NCBI RefSeq assembly: GCF_029945885.1
Contig: NZ_JAQSDK010000026.1
Location: 110,791-174,790, forward strand
From: Brevundimonas sp.
GTDB taxonomy: Bacteria > Pseudomonadota > Alphaproteobacteria > Caulobacterales > Caulobacteraceae
Length of the DNA: 64,000 nucleotides
Direction of reading: 5' to 3'
Numbering within the stretch: position 1 is the stretch's first letter; every line of letters starts with the position of its first letter. Of the stretch, positions 34,124 through 42,555 are shown in pieces. The position numbers and the translations under genes are program-made. The notes below the pieces were generated by a model. It made no database searches, was not told the DNA's origin, and saw only the letters and a list, made by a program, of their open reading frames with translations.

Positions 34124-35599
34124 GTGGATTTGGCTGTCGTGCATGCGAAATGGTGGGTGTCGCGCGGACGGTCGTCCCGTGGGCAGATCGCTGTTATCGC
34201 CGCCGCCTTGCTGATCAGCGGCTGCGTCTGGCTGGCCTTGCACCATGCGTTCCCCTCGCGAACAGCCTTTGGCCTGATCGCCCCCGTGATGGTTTTTGTC
34301 GTCATCCTGTGGGGGTTTTACACCGCCTTGGGGGTAATGGTGGCGGCTCCGCTGGTCGCCTTTGTCCTGATGAGCATCGCCCTGTTTTTGCAGCCGGTGG
34401 ACGCCATCGGGATCGCGGTTGTGCTGCTGTCTTTCGGGGCCGCTGTGCTGGCGACCGACCGTTATGCCTGTCATCGTGAGGCCGGCAAAACGCTGCGGGA
34501 GCGTCAGCAGGCGATACTCGACGGGGTTCCGGCCGCCATCTTCCTGTTCGACGCCGCCGGAACGGTCAGACTTTTCAGCGCAACGGCGGAAAGGATGTTC
34601 GGCTGGAGGTCCGGGCAGATCATCGGGCACCCTGTCTGGCTTCTGTTCGCCCCGGAATCCCAGGAGATGATCAAGACCTGCCTGGCCTCGGCCTCCCGAA
34701 CGGGCGAACCTGCGGGCTTCGGCCTTCCCCGTACCGCTGTTGGTCACAGACGGGACGGATCGATGTTCCAGGTCGAACTGTCTGTTTCGCCTCGCCGTTC
34801 GGTGCGTGAGCAGCTGTTCACCGGCTTTTGCCGGGATTTGAGCGAAAGTCAGGTGGCCCAGAACGAGTTGAAGATGCTGCAGAATCAACTGGCCCATCTG
34901 TCGAGACTGACGGTGATGGGGCAGCTGGCGACATCCCTGGCGCATGAGCTGAACCAGCCGCTGCTCGCCATCTCGAACTATGTCTCCGCGTCCACGCGCC
35001 TGATCCAGCAGAGTCCCCCGGATCTGGTCCTCGTTGATGATGCGCTGCGCGCCGCGGCGGCCCAGACGCTCAGGGCCGGCCAGATCATCATCGGGCTGCG
35101 GGGTCTTGTCTCCAAGACCGACGGCCGACGCCGATTGCAGACTCTCAAGCCCCTTGTCGACGAAGCGGCGATCCTGGCGGCGGCGGGCGGCCAGGTGGGC
35201 TGGCTGAGCATCAGTATTTCGTCTGACCTGCCCCCTGTCCTGGTCGACAGGGTCCAGATCCAGCAGGTCCTGCTCAATCTCATCCGCAATGGGGTTGAGG
35301 CGATGGAGGCGTCCGGGAGTGGGTTGAGAATGTGGATCGCCGCGCGATCAATCGCGGGCTTCGTCCAGGTTACCGTTTCCGACAACGGTCCGGGCGTCGC
35401 GCCGGACATCGCCGACAAACTGCTGCAGCCGTTTGTGTCGACCAAGGAGACGGGGCTGGGGATCGGACTTTCGATCTCGAAGGAGATTATTGAAGCCCAT
35501 GGCGGCAAAATGTGGCTGGACCTTTCCGCGAGTCATGGTGCCGTATTCAAATTCACCCTCCCTGTAACCGGAGCCGATGATGTCACCGTCAGCGATTGA
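34124..35599 (+). CDS. FixL-like PAS sensor histidine kinase lacking the haem ligand
   Basis: A 491-residue membrane kinase. Up to four hydrophobic helices (about 20-112) precede one PAS domain (about 125-240). The PAS end TGFCRDLSESQ and the kinase start LSRLTVMGQLATSLAHELNQPL (His274) are very FixL-like. ATPase boxes are NLIRNGVEAM, VSDNGPGV and GLGIGLSI. In FixL the haem His sits before RRDG in the pattern DPHIIGIGRxVxGKRRDG; here the aligned stretch reads EPAGFGLPRTAVGHRRDG, with Ala197 at the His position. Oxygen sensing by haem is therefore doubtful. It overlaps its FixJ-like regulator gene by 23 bases. Confidence 0.88.
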   Translation: MDLAVVHAKWWVSRGRSSRGQIAVIAAALLISGCVWLALHHAFPSRTAFGLIAPVMVFVVILWGFYTALGVMVAAPLVAFVLMSIALFLQPVDAIGIAVVLLSFGAAVLATDRYACHREAGKTLRERQQAILDGVPAAIFLFDAAGTVRLFSATAERMFGWRSGQIIGHPVWLLFAPESQEMIKTCLASASRTGEPAGFGLPRTAVGHRRDGSMFQVELSVSPRRSVREQLFTGFCRDLSESQVAQNELKMLQNQLAHLSRLTVMGQLATSLAHELNQPLLAISNYVSASTRLIQQSPPDLVLVDDALRAAAAQTLRAGQIIIGLRGLVSKTDGRRRLQTLKPLVDEAAILAAAGGQVGWLSISISSDLPPVLVDRVQIQQVLLNLIRNGVEAMEASGSGLRMWIAARSIAGFVQVTVSDNGPGVAPDIADKLLQPFVSTKETGLGIGLSISKEIIEAHGGKMWLDLSASHGAVFKFTLPVTGADDVTVSD

Positions 35600-36206
35600 G
35601 CCCGTCGTCCAGGTGATTGACGATGACCCGGCGGTCCTGGCCTCCTTGCGGCTGCTCCTGATCAGCGCCGGGTTGCAGGTCGAGGCCTATGAGACTGCCG
35701 AGGCCTTCCTGGCGGTCGCCGCCGAGCTTCCTCCCGGCTGTATCATCACCGATATGCGCATGCCCGGGATGGGCGGGCTGGAGTTGATGGCAAGATTGAA
35801 GGCGATGGCTGTTCCCCATCCGGTCGTTGTGATTACCGGCCATGGCGATGTGGCCCTTGCCGTGGAGGCCATGAAGCAGGGAGCCGTCGACCTGCTGGAA
35901 AAGCCGTTTTCGGATATCGCCCTGTTGCGGTGTATCCGGGCGGCGATCGACAGCCAGAGCAGCGGAGCGGATCGGGATGCGGCCATCGTGGCCGCCCGGG
36001 AGGGCCTGGCCTCGCTGTCAGGGCGTGAGCGTGAGGTGGTGGACGGTCTGGTCCTGGGCAAGTCCAACAAGACGATCGCCCGGGACCTGGGTATCGGCCA
36101 CCGGACCGTCGAGGAGTATCGCGCCAATGTCATGACCAAGATGAGGGTGCCGAATCTCTCAATGCTCGTTCAGGTTGTACTTCGCGCCGGGTCGGGGTCG
36201 AAGTAG
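35577..36206 (+). CDS. FixJ-type response regulator (REC-LuxR HTH)
   Basis: A 209-residue regulator. The receiver has VQVIDDDPAV (15-17), phospho-acceptor Asp59 (CIITDMRMPGM) and Lys in LLEKPFSD. The C-terminal HTH contains LSGREREVVDGLVLGKSNKTIARDLGIGHRTVEEYRANVM, typical of FixJ/NarL. It overlaps the sensor gene, so the two form a pair. Its targets are unknown; the direct repeats upstream of the kinase gene are one candidate for autoregulation. Confidence 0.92.
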   Translation: MMSPSAIEPVVQVIDDDPAVLASLRLLLISAGLQVEAYETAEAFLAVAAELPPGCIITDMRMPGMGGLELMARLKAMAVPHPVVVITGHGDVALAVEAMKQGAVDLLEKPFSDIALLRCIRAAIDSQSSGADRDAAIVAAREGLASLSGREREVVDGLVLGKSNKTIARDLGIGHRTVEEYRANVMTKMRVPNLSMLVQVVLRAGSGSK

Positions 36207-36226
36207 AGCGGGTGCGTCAATTTGTA

Positions 36227-36244
36227 CCCCGGAATTGTCCGGGG
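36227..36244 (+). terminator. Hairpin after the FixJ-like gene
   Basis: CCCCGGA-ATTG-TCCGGGG forms a perfect 7-bp stem 20 bases after the stop codon. No T tract follows, so termination is plausible but unproven. Confidence 0.4.
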
Positions 36245-36313
36245 GCAGACCGACAGGTCGAATCTGCTAGCTAGGGTGGAGTTGCTGACTTCTACAGTTG
36301 ATGGATTTCGCGC

Positions 36314-36601
36314 ATGACCTACAGCGTTCTGACCGGTGAACAGATTCGCGCGGCGCGGGCGCTGGCAAGGCTTGAACAGAGCGAACTGGCCCGCGTCTCC
36401 GGTCTGAGTCTGCAGACGATCAAGCGGCTTGAGCGGTTCAGGGGACCGATCGAAACCACGACCCGGACGGTGAACGCCCTGATGACGGCCTTCCATCAGT
36501 CTGGCGTGGTGTTCGACCTTGAGGGCGGCGCGGGCCCGGGGCTGCGGTTGCGGGACCCGATCGTGGCCTATGGTGCCGCAGGCACCACGCAGGGCAACTG
36601 A
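36314..36601 (+). CDS. Small XRE-type HTH regulator, paralogue of the BLUF-fusion HTH
   Basis: A 95-residue protein consisting almost only of a helix-turn-helix (GEQIRAARALARLEQSELA, LSLQTIKRLERFRGPI). The same segments appear nearly unchanged at the N-terminus of the XRE-BLUF protein encoded at 22998-23870, showing a recent common origin. The tail is Gly-rich and short. It could dimerise with or compete against the fusion protein for the same site. ATG 36314 is 107 bases after the FixJ-like stop. Confidence 0.8.
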   Translation: MTYSVLTGEQIRAARALARLEQSELARVSGLSLQTIKRLERFRGPIETTTRTVNALMTAFHQSGVVFDLEGGAGPGLRLRDPIVAYGAAGTTQGN

Positions 36602-36764
36602 TGTGCGGCTACAGCCCACCTCCTGAATCCTGACCGACAGACCGCCGTCGGCGACGCTTTGCCGAGAGCCGGAAAGCCGAAGGCCTCTGCGCCGCCGGGA
36701 GACCAGGGTCTGCACGGTATGCTACAGATGACCGGCTGTTGTCTTGTGACGCCGAGGGGTCACG

Positions 36765-37505
36765 ATGCCGGGGATCTTCAATCTCGTCCGCCGAACGATC
36801 GAAGGATCGGTCCTGTCCATTCTGGTCATTGCCGTCGTGGCGATGCTGGGAGCCTCGGAGACGATCAACATTCTGCTCGCCGAGCGAACGGTCCCGTCGA
36901 CCCTGTTCCTGCTGGTGCTGGCGATCGTCCTCGCCGACCTGCTCGGCAAGCTCATCTCGATCGCCAGTTCGACCTTTCCTGACCTGATCCCGGCGCTCGA
37001 TGATGATGATTTGAAACGCGCCTCCCTGATCCAGCGCCTGCGCCCGGGTCAGACGGTCGCCCTGTTGTCCGGGGCCTATTCGGCGCGACTGGTGATGTTC
37101 CTGGTCATCTTCGCGCTGATGGGAACAAGCTATGCCTTTGCGCCGAAAGCGGTGCAGCAGACGTTGTTCGGCGACTTTGGCGCGATGCAGGCGATTGAGA
37201 CCTTCCTGCGTGAAGGGCTCGCAGGGTCGATCGGCTATTTTCTGTTCTTTCTCGGACCCGACCACCTGAAACCCATCACCAGTGCGATCATCGCGGAGCC
37301 GCTGGTCTCGTCGACGGTCAACGGCGACATCTTTCTGGTCGGTATCCGGATCTATGGGCTGGCCTTTGTTCTGGCCATCCTGCGGACCCTGGTGACGCCG
37401 ATCACCTATCTGCGCGCGCGTCGCCGGGCGGCCCGCCTTCCCGCATCTGCGGCCAGCACCGACCCCTGGCAGAACGACCTTGCGCCGCCTGCGAACATCA
37501 TGTGA
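36765..37505 (+). CDS. Predicted integral membrane protein of unknown function
   Basis: A 246-residue protein with about five hydrophobic helices (roughly 15-35, 40-65, 105-128, 150-172, 193-215), a cytosolic acidic loop (LIPALDDDDLKRASLIQRL) and a basic C-terminal region (RARRRAARLP). No family motif is recognised. It precedes the glycosyltransferase gene on the same strand by about 90 bases, so a role at the envelope is possible but unsupported. ATG 36765 is the first start with normal codon use. Confidence 0.7.
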   Translation: MPGIFNLVRRTIEGSVLSILVIAVVAMLGASETINILLAERTVPSTLFLLVLAIVLADLLGKLISIASSTFPDLIPALDDDDLKRASLIQRLRPGQTVALLSGAYSARLVMFLVIFALMGTSYAFAPKAVQQTLFGDFGAMQAIETFLREGLAGSIGYFLFFLGPDHLKPITSAIIAEPLVSSTVNGDIFLVGIRIYGLAFVLAILRTLVTPITYLRARRRAARLPASAASTDPWQNDLAPPANIM

Positions 37506-37571
37506 TCTGCGTTCAATGGGCCGGGGCCGGCTCGCCGGTTATGTCAGGCGCTCATCAAAGCACCGAGCTTC

Positions 37572-37598
37572 GGTCAATTTTAGTGTAGAGAATTGACC
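37572..37598 (+). promoter_or_regulatory. Perfect 8-bp dyad touching the glycosyltransferase start codon
   Basis: GGTCAATT (37572-37579) and AATTGACC (37591-37598) are exact inverted copies with an 11-base spacer. The second arm abuts ATG 37599 and the spacer holds the only purine-rich GTAGAG stretch that could serve as ribosome site. It may be an operator or an RNA hairpin that hides the ribosome site. Confidence 0.5.
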
Positions 37599-38693
37599 AT
37601 GACCGGAGAGGCGGGAACGGTATCGATCATCGTTCCAACCTTCAATCGGTCGACGATGGTTGTCGAACTGATCAATTCAATACTGGTCCAGACCTGGCGT
37701 CCGATTGAAATCATCGTGGTTGATGACGGGTCGACCGACGACACCGCCGAAATCGTTGGAAATTGGCTGCCCGTCGAGGATCGCTGCCGGATCGTGCTGC
37801 TGAAGCAGGATAACGCCGGCCCCGCGTCGGCGAGAAATCGCGGCCTTCACCATGCGCGTGGCGAATTCATCCAGTTCGTCGATTCCGATGACCTGCTGCT
37901 GCCCCAGGCCGTTGAAGCACTGGTGAGGGCACTTCAGGCCAGTGGCCGAGCCTATTGTCTGGCGGAAATGTCCAACGCCGACGCGGCCGGAAATCCCTAT
38001 GCCAATGACCGCGATGGCGTGCCGCGCCAGATCCCCGGCCGCTATATGGACAGCCGCTGGATGACGCATGGCGCGCTCTACCGGCGCTCGGCCATCGTCG
38101 CATCCGGTGCATTCAATGAGGACCTCCGTGTCGGCGAGGATTCTGAATTCCAGTGGCGGATGATGGCCGTCAACGGCAGGGCGCATATTCTTGCCGAGCG
38201 ACTGGGCACGCGCAGACTGCATTCGCAGGGTCACCTCAGCATTGGCCTGTCGGCCGACGAGAAGGCCCGTTCGGTGCTGCGTGCGATTCTCGCCTTTCAG
38301 ACCTGGGCCCACCGGGAAGGACGTTCGCAACAGATCGACGACCGGAGCTTCCCGTGGTCGCTGCTTGTCAGTGGTGCCCGACTGGGCAGCAAGGCGGACT
38401 GGGCCTCCAGGGATCTGGCGTTTGAGGCCATTGACCGGATGGGATCCGCCGGGCCGGACGTCAGGGCGATCGTCGCCACGCTGAGACGGTTGCCCATCCG
38501 GTCCGCATACTGGGCCGTGTGGTTGACCGGCTCCGTCGCCGGCCGCCTGCGGTCGATCCTGTGGGACCAGATGGCGATCCGGACCGGCGCTACGGCCGGG
38601 AACTCACGGTCCGGAGCGACCGGATCCCGCCGTATCCCGTCGGTTCAGAGGGCGACCACGCCGGAAGTGACGGGCGTCGCCCGGCCCTCCTGA
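37599..38693 (+). CDS. Family 2 glycosyltransferase
   Basis: A 364-residue GT-A enzyme. The N-terminus VSIIVPTFNRSTMV, IIVVDDGSTDDT, AGPASARNRGL and the metal-binding FVDSDDLLLP are the GT2 signature, followed by RRSAIVASGAFNEDLRVGEDSEFQWRM. It transfers a sugar from a nucleotide-sugar to a growing glycan, probably in the cytoplasm. ATG 37599 is chosen; TTG 37593 is in frame two codons earlier. The 3' end overlaps the convergent ABC-exporter gene by 49 bases. Confidence 0.9.
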   Translation: MTGEAGTVSIIVPTFNRSTMVVELINSILVQTWRPIEIIVVDDGSTDDTAEIVGNWLPVEDRCRIVLLKQDNAGPASARNRGLHHARGEFIQFVDSDDLLLPQAVEALVRALQASGRAYCLAEMSNADAAGNPYANDRDGVPRQIPGRYMDSRWMTHGALYRRSAIVASGAFNEDLRVGEDSEFQWRMMAVNGRAHILAERLGTRRLHSQGHLSIGLSADEKARSVLRAILAFQTWAHREGRSQQIDDRSFPWSLLVSGARLGSKADWASRDLAFEAIDRMGSAGPDVRAIVATLRRLPIRSAYWAVWLTGSVAGRLRSILWDQMAIRTGATAGNSRSGATGSRRIPSVQRATTPEVTGVARPS

Positions 38694-40384
38694 ACCAGGA
38701 TGACGAGGTCACAGCCCTCGATTGCCGCGCCCCTGTGAGAGGCCAGAACAATCGTCAGGTCCGGACGCAGGGCGAAGATGGTCCGCATCAGGTCCGCCTC
38801 TGTTTCGGGATCGAGCGCGCTGGTCGGTTCGTCCAGCACCAGCAGCGACGGTCCGCCGTACAGGGCCCGGGCCAGTCCCAGACGCTGGCGCTGACCGCCG
38901 GAGAAGCGCACGCCGTGTTCGCCGACGATACTGTCGAGTCCCGCAGGCAGGCCGGCGATATGATCGGTCAGCTGGGCCTGGCCCAGGGCGGTCATGACCG
39001 CAGCATCATCAATGGCGCCATCGTCCAGTCCATAGGCGACGTTCCGGCGGATGGTGTCATCCAGCAAGGCGATATTCTGGGGCAGGTAGCCGATGCCCAT
39101 CTGCCAGTCGGGTGAGTGCAGATCGATCGGCCGGCCATCCAGCCGCACCTGTCCGGCCGTCGGCGCGAGCAGGCCGACGAGGACATCAAGCAGGGTGCTC
39201 TTGCCGACGCCGCTGCGACCGACGATGCCCAGGGCGCTGCCACGCGGAATGCGCAGATTGATGTCGACCAGGGCGTCCGTGGCCGCCCCGGGGTAGGCGT
39301 AGCTGACGCCGTCGAGAACCAGTTCGCTGTCGAGCCGCCGCGACCCGTGTGCGGCCGGTGGACGCGGCAGGGGCCTCTCGCTGGCCAGTTCGTCGGCGAC
39401 GTTCTCCATGGTCGGGCCGAAATAGCGCAGGCTCTGATAGCCGTTCATGATGCGGTTCGCCGAGGGTATCAGGCGGATCGCGGCCGTGGCGAACAGGGCG
39501 ATCAGCGGCAGGGGTCCGCCACCGGAGGCGGACGGGGTCGCGAACATCACCAGGGCCGCGAGCCCGAGAATGGCGAGGAACTCCAGCCAGAGACGGGGCT
39601 GGGCCTGCATGGTCGCATGATGCTGGCCGGCCGCGGCACTGGCCGCATTATGGGCTTCGAACTGATCGAGAATGGCCGCTTCACGCCGGTACAGCTTGAT
39701 CTGTTTCACACCGTCCAGGCCCTGCTGAAGGCTTTGCATCTTCAGCGTCTGATGATGCCGCAGTCGAATGCCCCAGACATCCAGCACCTTCTGCGTTCCG
39801 CGCAGAATGGCCCAGCCCGCCAGGGCGAGCAGCAGGGCGATGAGGATGCCGGCCAGGGGTGAAATCGCCACCAGCAAGACCATGACGCCGAACACCACCA
39901 GAAGCTCGGCGACCATGGTCAGCCCCTGATGAACGCCCAGCGCGGCATTGGCGGCCTCGGTGTTCGCGGTGTCCGCCAGATGGGTCGAGTTCCGCTTGAG
40001 GTGGAAGGCATAGGGGCTGCCGAGAAAGGTCGCGAACAGGCGCCGGGACAGGTCGGCCTGGAGGTCGTAACGGAATTTCGCCAGCCGGGCCGCGATCAGA
40101 CCCTGACAGGCCAGCTTCAGCCCGAAGAACACAACCAGACCCACCATGGTGAGGCTGGTCAGCGTGCGCCGGTCGGGCAGGTCAACGGCCGGCAGCAAGG
40201 CCTCAAACGGGATGTTCCGGAAGGCCCCCGGGTCGCCCGACAGGATGCTGAAGACGGGAATGACCAGGCCGACGCCGACCATCTCGAGCAGCATGCCGAT
40301 GACCAGCAGTCCGGACAGCAGCGCGGCGGCCGCCCGCTGGCGTCGGCCAAGGGCCTTCCAGATCGACAGAAATCCCGGGTTCAT
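38645..40384 (-). CDS. ABC exporter (MsbA/PglK-like, fused membrane and ATPase domains)
   Basis: A 579-residue half transporter. Six membrane helices in the first 320 residues precede an ATPase domain with Walker A GRSGVGKST, Q-loop YLPQNIALLDDT, signature FSGGQRQRLGLARAL, Walker B LLVLDEPTSAL and H-loop ASHRG. Such proteins flip lipid-linked oligosaccharides or lipids. Its neighbours, two glycosyltransferases and a methyltransferase, support a glycan-lipid substrate. The minus-strand run from here to cysD may be one transcription unit. Confidence 0.9.
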   Translation of the reverse strand: MNPGFLSIWKALGRRQRAAAALLSGLLVIGMLLEMVGVGLVIPVFSILSGDPGAFRNIPFEALLPAVDLPDRRTLTSLTMVGLVVFFGLKLACQGLIAARLAKFRYDLQADLSRRLFATFLGSPYAFHLKRNSTHLADTANTEAANAALGVHQGLTMVAELLVVFGVMVLLVAISPLAGILIALLLALAGWAILRGTQKVLDVWGIRLRHHQTLKMQSLQQGLDGVKQIKLYRREAAILDQFEAHNAASAAAGQHHATMQAQPRLWLEFLAILGLAALVMFATPSASGGGPLPLIALFATAAIRLIPSANRIMNGYQSLRYFGPTMENVADELASERPLPRPPAAHGSRRLDSELVLDGVSYAYPGAATDALVDINLRIPRGSALGIVGRSGVGKSTLLDVLVGLLAPTAGQVRLDGRPIDLHSPDWQMGIGYLPQNIALLDDTIRRNVAYGLDDGAIDDAAVMTALGQAQLTDHIAGLPAGLDSIVGEHGVRFSGGQRQRLGLARALYGGPSLLVLDEPTSALDPETEADLMRTIFALRPDLTIVLASHRGAAIEGCDLVILVQEGRATPVTSGVVAL

Positions 40385-40399
40385 GGTCTGGATCGACCC

Positions 40400-41344
40400 C
40401 TAGTGTGCGGTCGTTCGGCGAATGTAGAAGGATCGCGGTTCATGATCGGGATCGAGGTGGGCACATTTCGACTTCATGAGCGAAAATCGCTCATGCATCA
40501 TCATGTTTCCGCCGAGAAGAACCTCCCAGGAATCGTTGTGGGACATGAAGGTCTCGACGAGATACTGCTCGTTCCAGAAATACATTCGATCCGTCATCCA
40601 CGAGTTCGGATAATCCCTCGGCGAAAACACGTCGTGGATATGGACGATGACCCCGGGGGCCAGTGAGGGCAGCACGTCCAGATATTCGAACAGCACATCG
40701 CCCTGGGGACGGATGACGTGGGAGGAGTCGATGAAGAGGATGTCGTTCCTCTCCAGCTGTCTGAACATCTCGAGAGGAACGGTCTCGACCGGCTGCCGCA
40801 GGACCCGAGCGCCGAGATCCTCCAGCCAGGCCGGGGCATAGGGGTCGATACAGACGTGGTCGCACCGGTAACCGGGCGATGCCTGCTCCAGATCGGTGAT
40901 GGCGAGTCGGGCCACCTTGGTCGAATGACCGGAGCCGACTTCAATAATCCGGGCCGGTTTGAAATGTCCGATGACCTGCCGCCAGAGGTCCGCGTCGCCA
41001 TGTTCGAACATGCCGTTGGCAAGGTGGAACTGACGCGGGTCCCCCGGGGCGGCCAGATGTTCGAATTCCGACCCGTCCGGAAAGGCTTCCAGCAGGGCGA
41101 CCTGGCCGGCGAGATTGAAGTCGATCGCCGACAGGGTTCGCGCGGACCGACTCTTCTCCAGGAGGTCGGGGCGATAGAAGGGATCGTGGAAATGGTCGAT
41201 CACCGGAAACACACCGGCCTTGACGAAGGCGGCCCGGGTCCGCGGAAAATGCCGGAGACGAAACCTCAGGCCGCGCGCCACCCAGGCCGGTGCCGGGACG
41301 CAGAATGCGATCATCATATCGATGATCCGGATCAGCCAGCTCAT
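40400..41344 (-). CDS. Class I SAM-dependent methyltransferase
   Basis: A 314-residue protein. An N-terminal hydrophobic/basic segment (about 1-30) is followed by a Rossmann methyltransferase core: RIIEVGSGHSTKVARLAI (SAM loop), HVCIDPYAPAWL, DILFIDSSHVI and VIVHIHDVFSP. The pattern matches Methyltransf_24 proteins found in polysaccharide loci. It sits 16 bases upstream of the ABC exporter gene on the same strand. A glycan or its lipid carrier is the likely acceptor; the exact position is not deducible. Confidence 0.82.
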   Translation of the reverse strand: MSWLIRIIDMMIAFCVPAPAWVARGLRFRLRHFPRTRAAFVKAGVFPVIDHFHDPFYRPDLLEKSRSARTLSAIDFNLAGQVALLEAFPDGSEFEHLAAPGDPRQFHLANGMFEHGDADLWRQVIGHFKPARIIEVGSGHSTKVARLAITDLEQASPGYRCDHVCIDPYAPAWLEDLGARVLRQPVETVPLEMFRQLERNDILFIDSSHVIRPQGDVLFEYLDVLPSLAPGVIVHIHDVFSPRDYPNSWMTDRMYFWNEQYLVETFMSHNDSWEVLLGGNMMMHERFSLMKSKCAHLDPDHEPRSFYIRRTTAH

Positions 41345-41443
41345 CGTCTCAATCCAAATACCATGTTGGCGTGATCATCCCCGTTGCCGATCTGACGTGC
41401 CTGCAGCGACGGCACAATGAAAGGTCAGGACCGGAGCCTGAAA

Positions 41444-42331
41444 TCAACCGCCTTCGCCGGGGGCGGACGACATCGGGCGCTGGCCCGGACGTCGCAGGTT
41501 CACCGTCACGGTCGCGACCATGACCGCGAGACCGAGGAGCATGAGCCGCAAGCCCGTACCGCCCCTCGCATGCGGCGTTCCACGCAGGCTGCGGACCGTT
41601 CTCCAGGGGCCGACCAGCACATAGCTGACCAGCTGCCGCCCGGTCTGGGCCAGCCGGGCGGGCCAGGGCAGCGGCGGGGTGGTTTCGCGGTTCGCGGTGA
41701 TGACGCCGACGGCGCAGTGGTACTGAAAGGTCAGGGCGGCGCGACCGTCGAGCGACAGGATGTGATCGACGACGGCGGCGGGGCAATGGCCGTAACGTCC
41801 GGCCGCGATCAGGCGAGGGATGGTCAGGTTGAGAAAGCCCCCGGCCCGGGTCAGTTCGCCGGCGAGGATGGCGCTGCGGCGGACCATGAGATTGGCGTTG
41901 GTCGGCGCGGGCGGCGCGGTTTCCGCCCCGGTCCACTGCTGGCCGAGGCCCGACAGAAACAGGGCGAAGGACCAGGGCGAGGTGCTGGTCAGATTATCGA
42001 CCGCCCCGGAAAAGAGGTCGATGCCGGGCTGGTCATCGATCGCCTTGCGGTAGCTGTCGATCAGGCCGGGCAGGGGCCGGCAATGGTCCTCGGTGACGAT
42101 AACCCAGTCGCCCGCTGCCTGCCGAAGGCCCTCCGTGACCAGGCCCTGGATGTCCGCCTGCGGAGCCGCGATGTGAAGCAGGCCGTCGCGGCTCTGGTCG
42201 ATGAAGTCGGGAGATCCGTCGACGACGACGATCTGCACGCCTCCGGCGTCGGTCTGCGGTATCAGCTGATCGAGAAACCCGCATCCCGCGATACCCCCGG
42301 GTGCGGTGACAACAACGGAAATGGAGCCCAT
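41444..42331 (-). CDS. Family 2-like glycosyltransferase
   Basis: A 295-residue GT-A fold protein. It starts GSISVVVTAPGGIAGC, with IVVVDGSPDFID and VIVTEDHCRPLPG (an acidic pair in place of strict DxD), then TNANLMVRRSAIL. A C-terminal hydrophobic helix (LMLLGLAVMVATVTV, about 265-280) may anchor it to the membrane. ATG 42331 is chosen because the upstream open frame has no GT character. It belongs with the neighbouring methyltransferase and exporter in a glycan cluster. Specificity unknown. Confidence 0.75.
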   Translation of the reverse strand: MGSISVVVTAPGGIAGCGFLDQLIPQTDAGGVQIVVVDGSPDFIDQSRDGLLHIAAPQADIQGLVTEGLRQAAGDWVIVTEDHCRPLPGLIDSYRKAIDDQPGIDLFSGAVDNLTSTSPWSFALFLSGLGQQWTGAETAPPAPTNANLMVRRSAILAGELTRAGGFLNLTIPRLIAAGRYGHCPAAVVDHILSLDGRAALTFQYHCAVGVITANRETTPPLPWPARLAQTGRQLVSYVLVGPWRTVRSLRGTPHARGGTGLRLMLLGLAVMVATVTVNLRRPGQRPMSSAPGEGG

Positions 42332-42555
42332 CGATTTGATCCCTGGTGGCCGGTCGCGCGCGACGATGGTCCTGACAGAGACGTATCGCCTCTGGTGGCC
42401 TGACGCAGAGGGTAACCCGCGCCCGGTGCCGTGGACAGTCAAACCTGCGACCGCCGGGACCCGTCCGGACAGGCTGCCGGACCCGTGCAACGGGTGATCA
42501 AGGCGGCGGCCTGGTGAGGGGGCGCTACGCCTGTCAACCACCGATCGGGTCGGCG

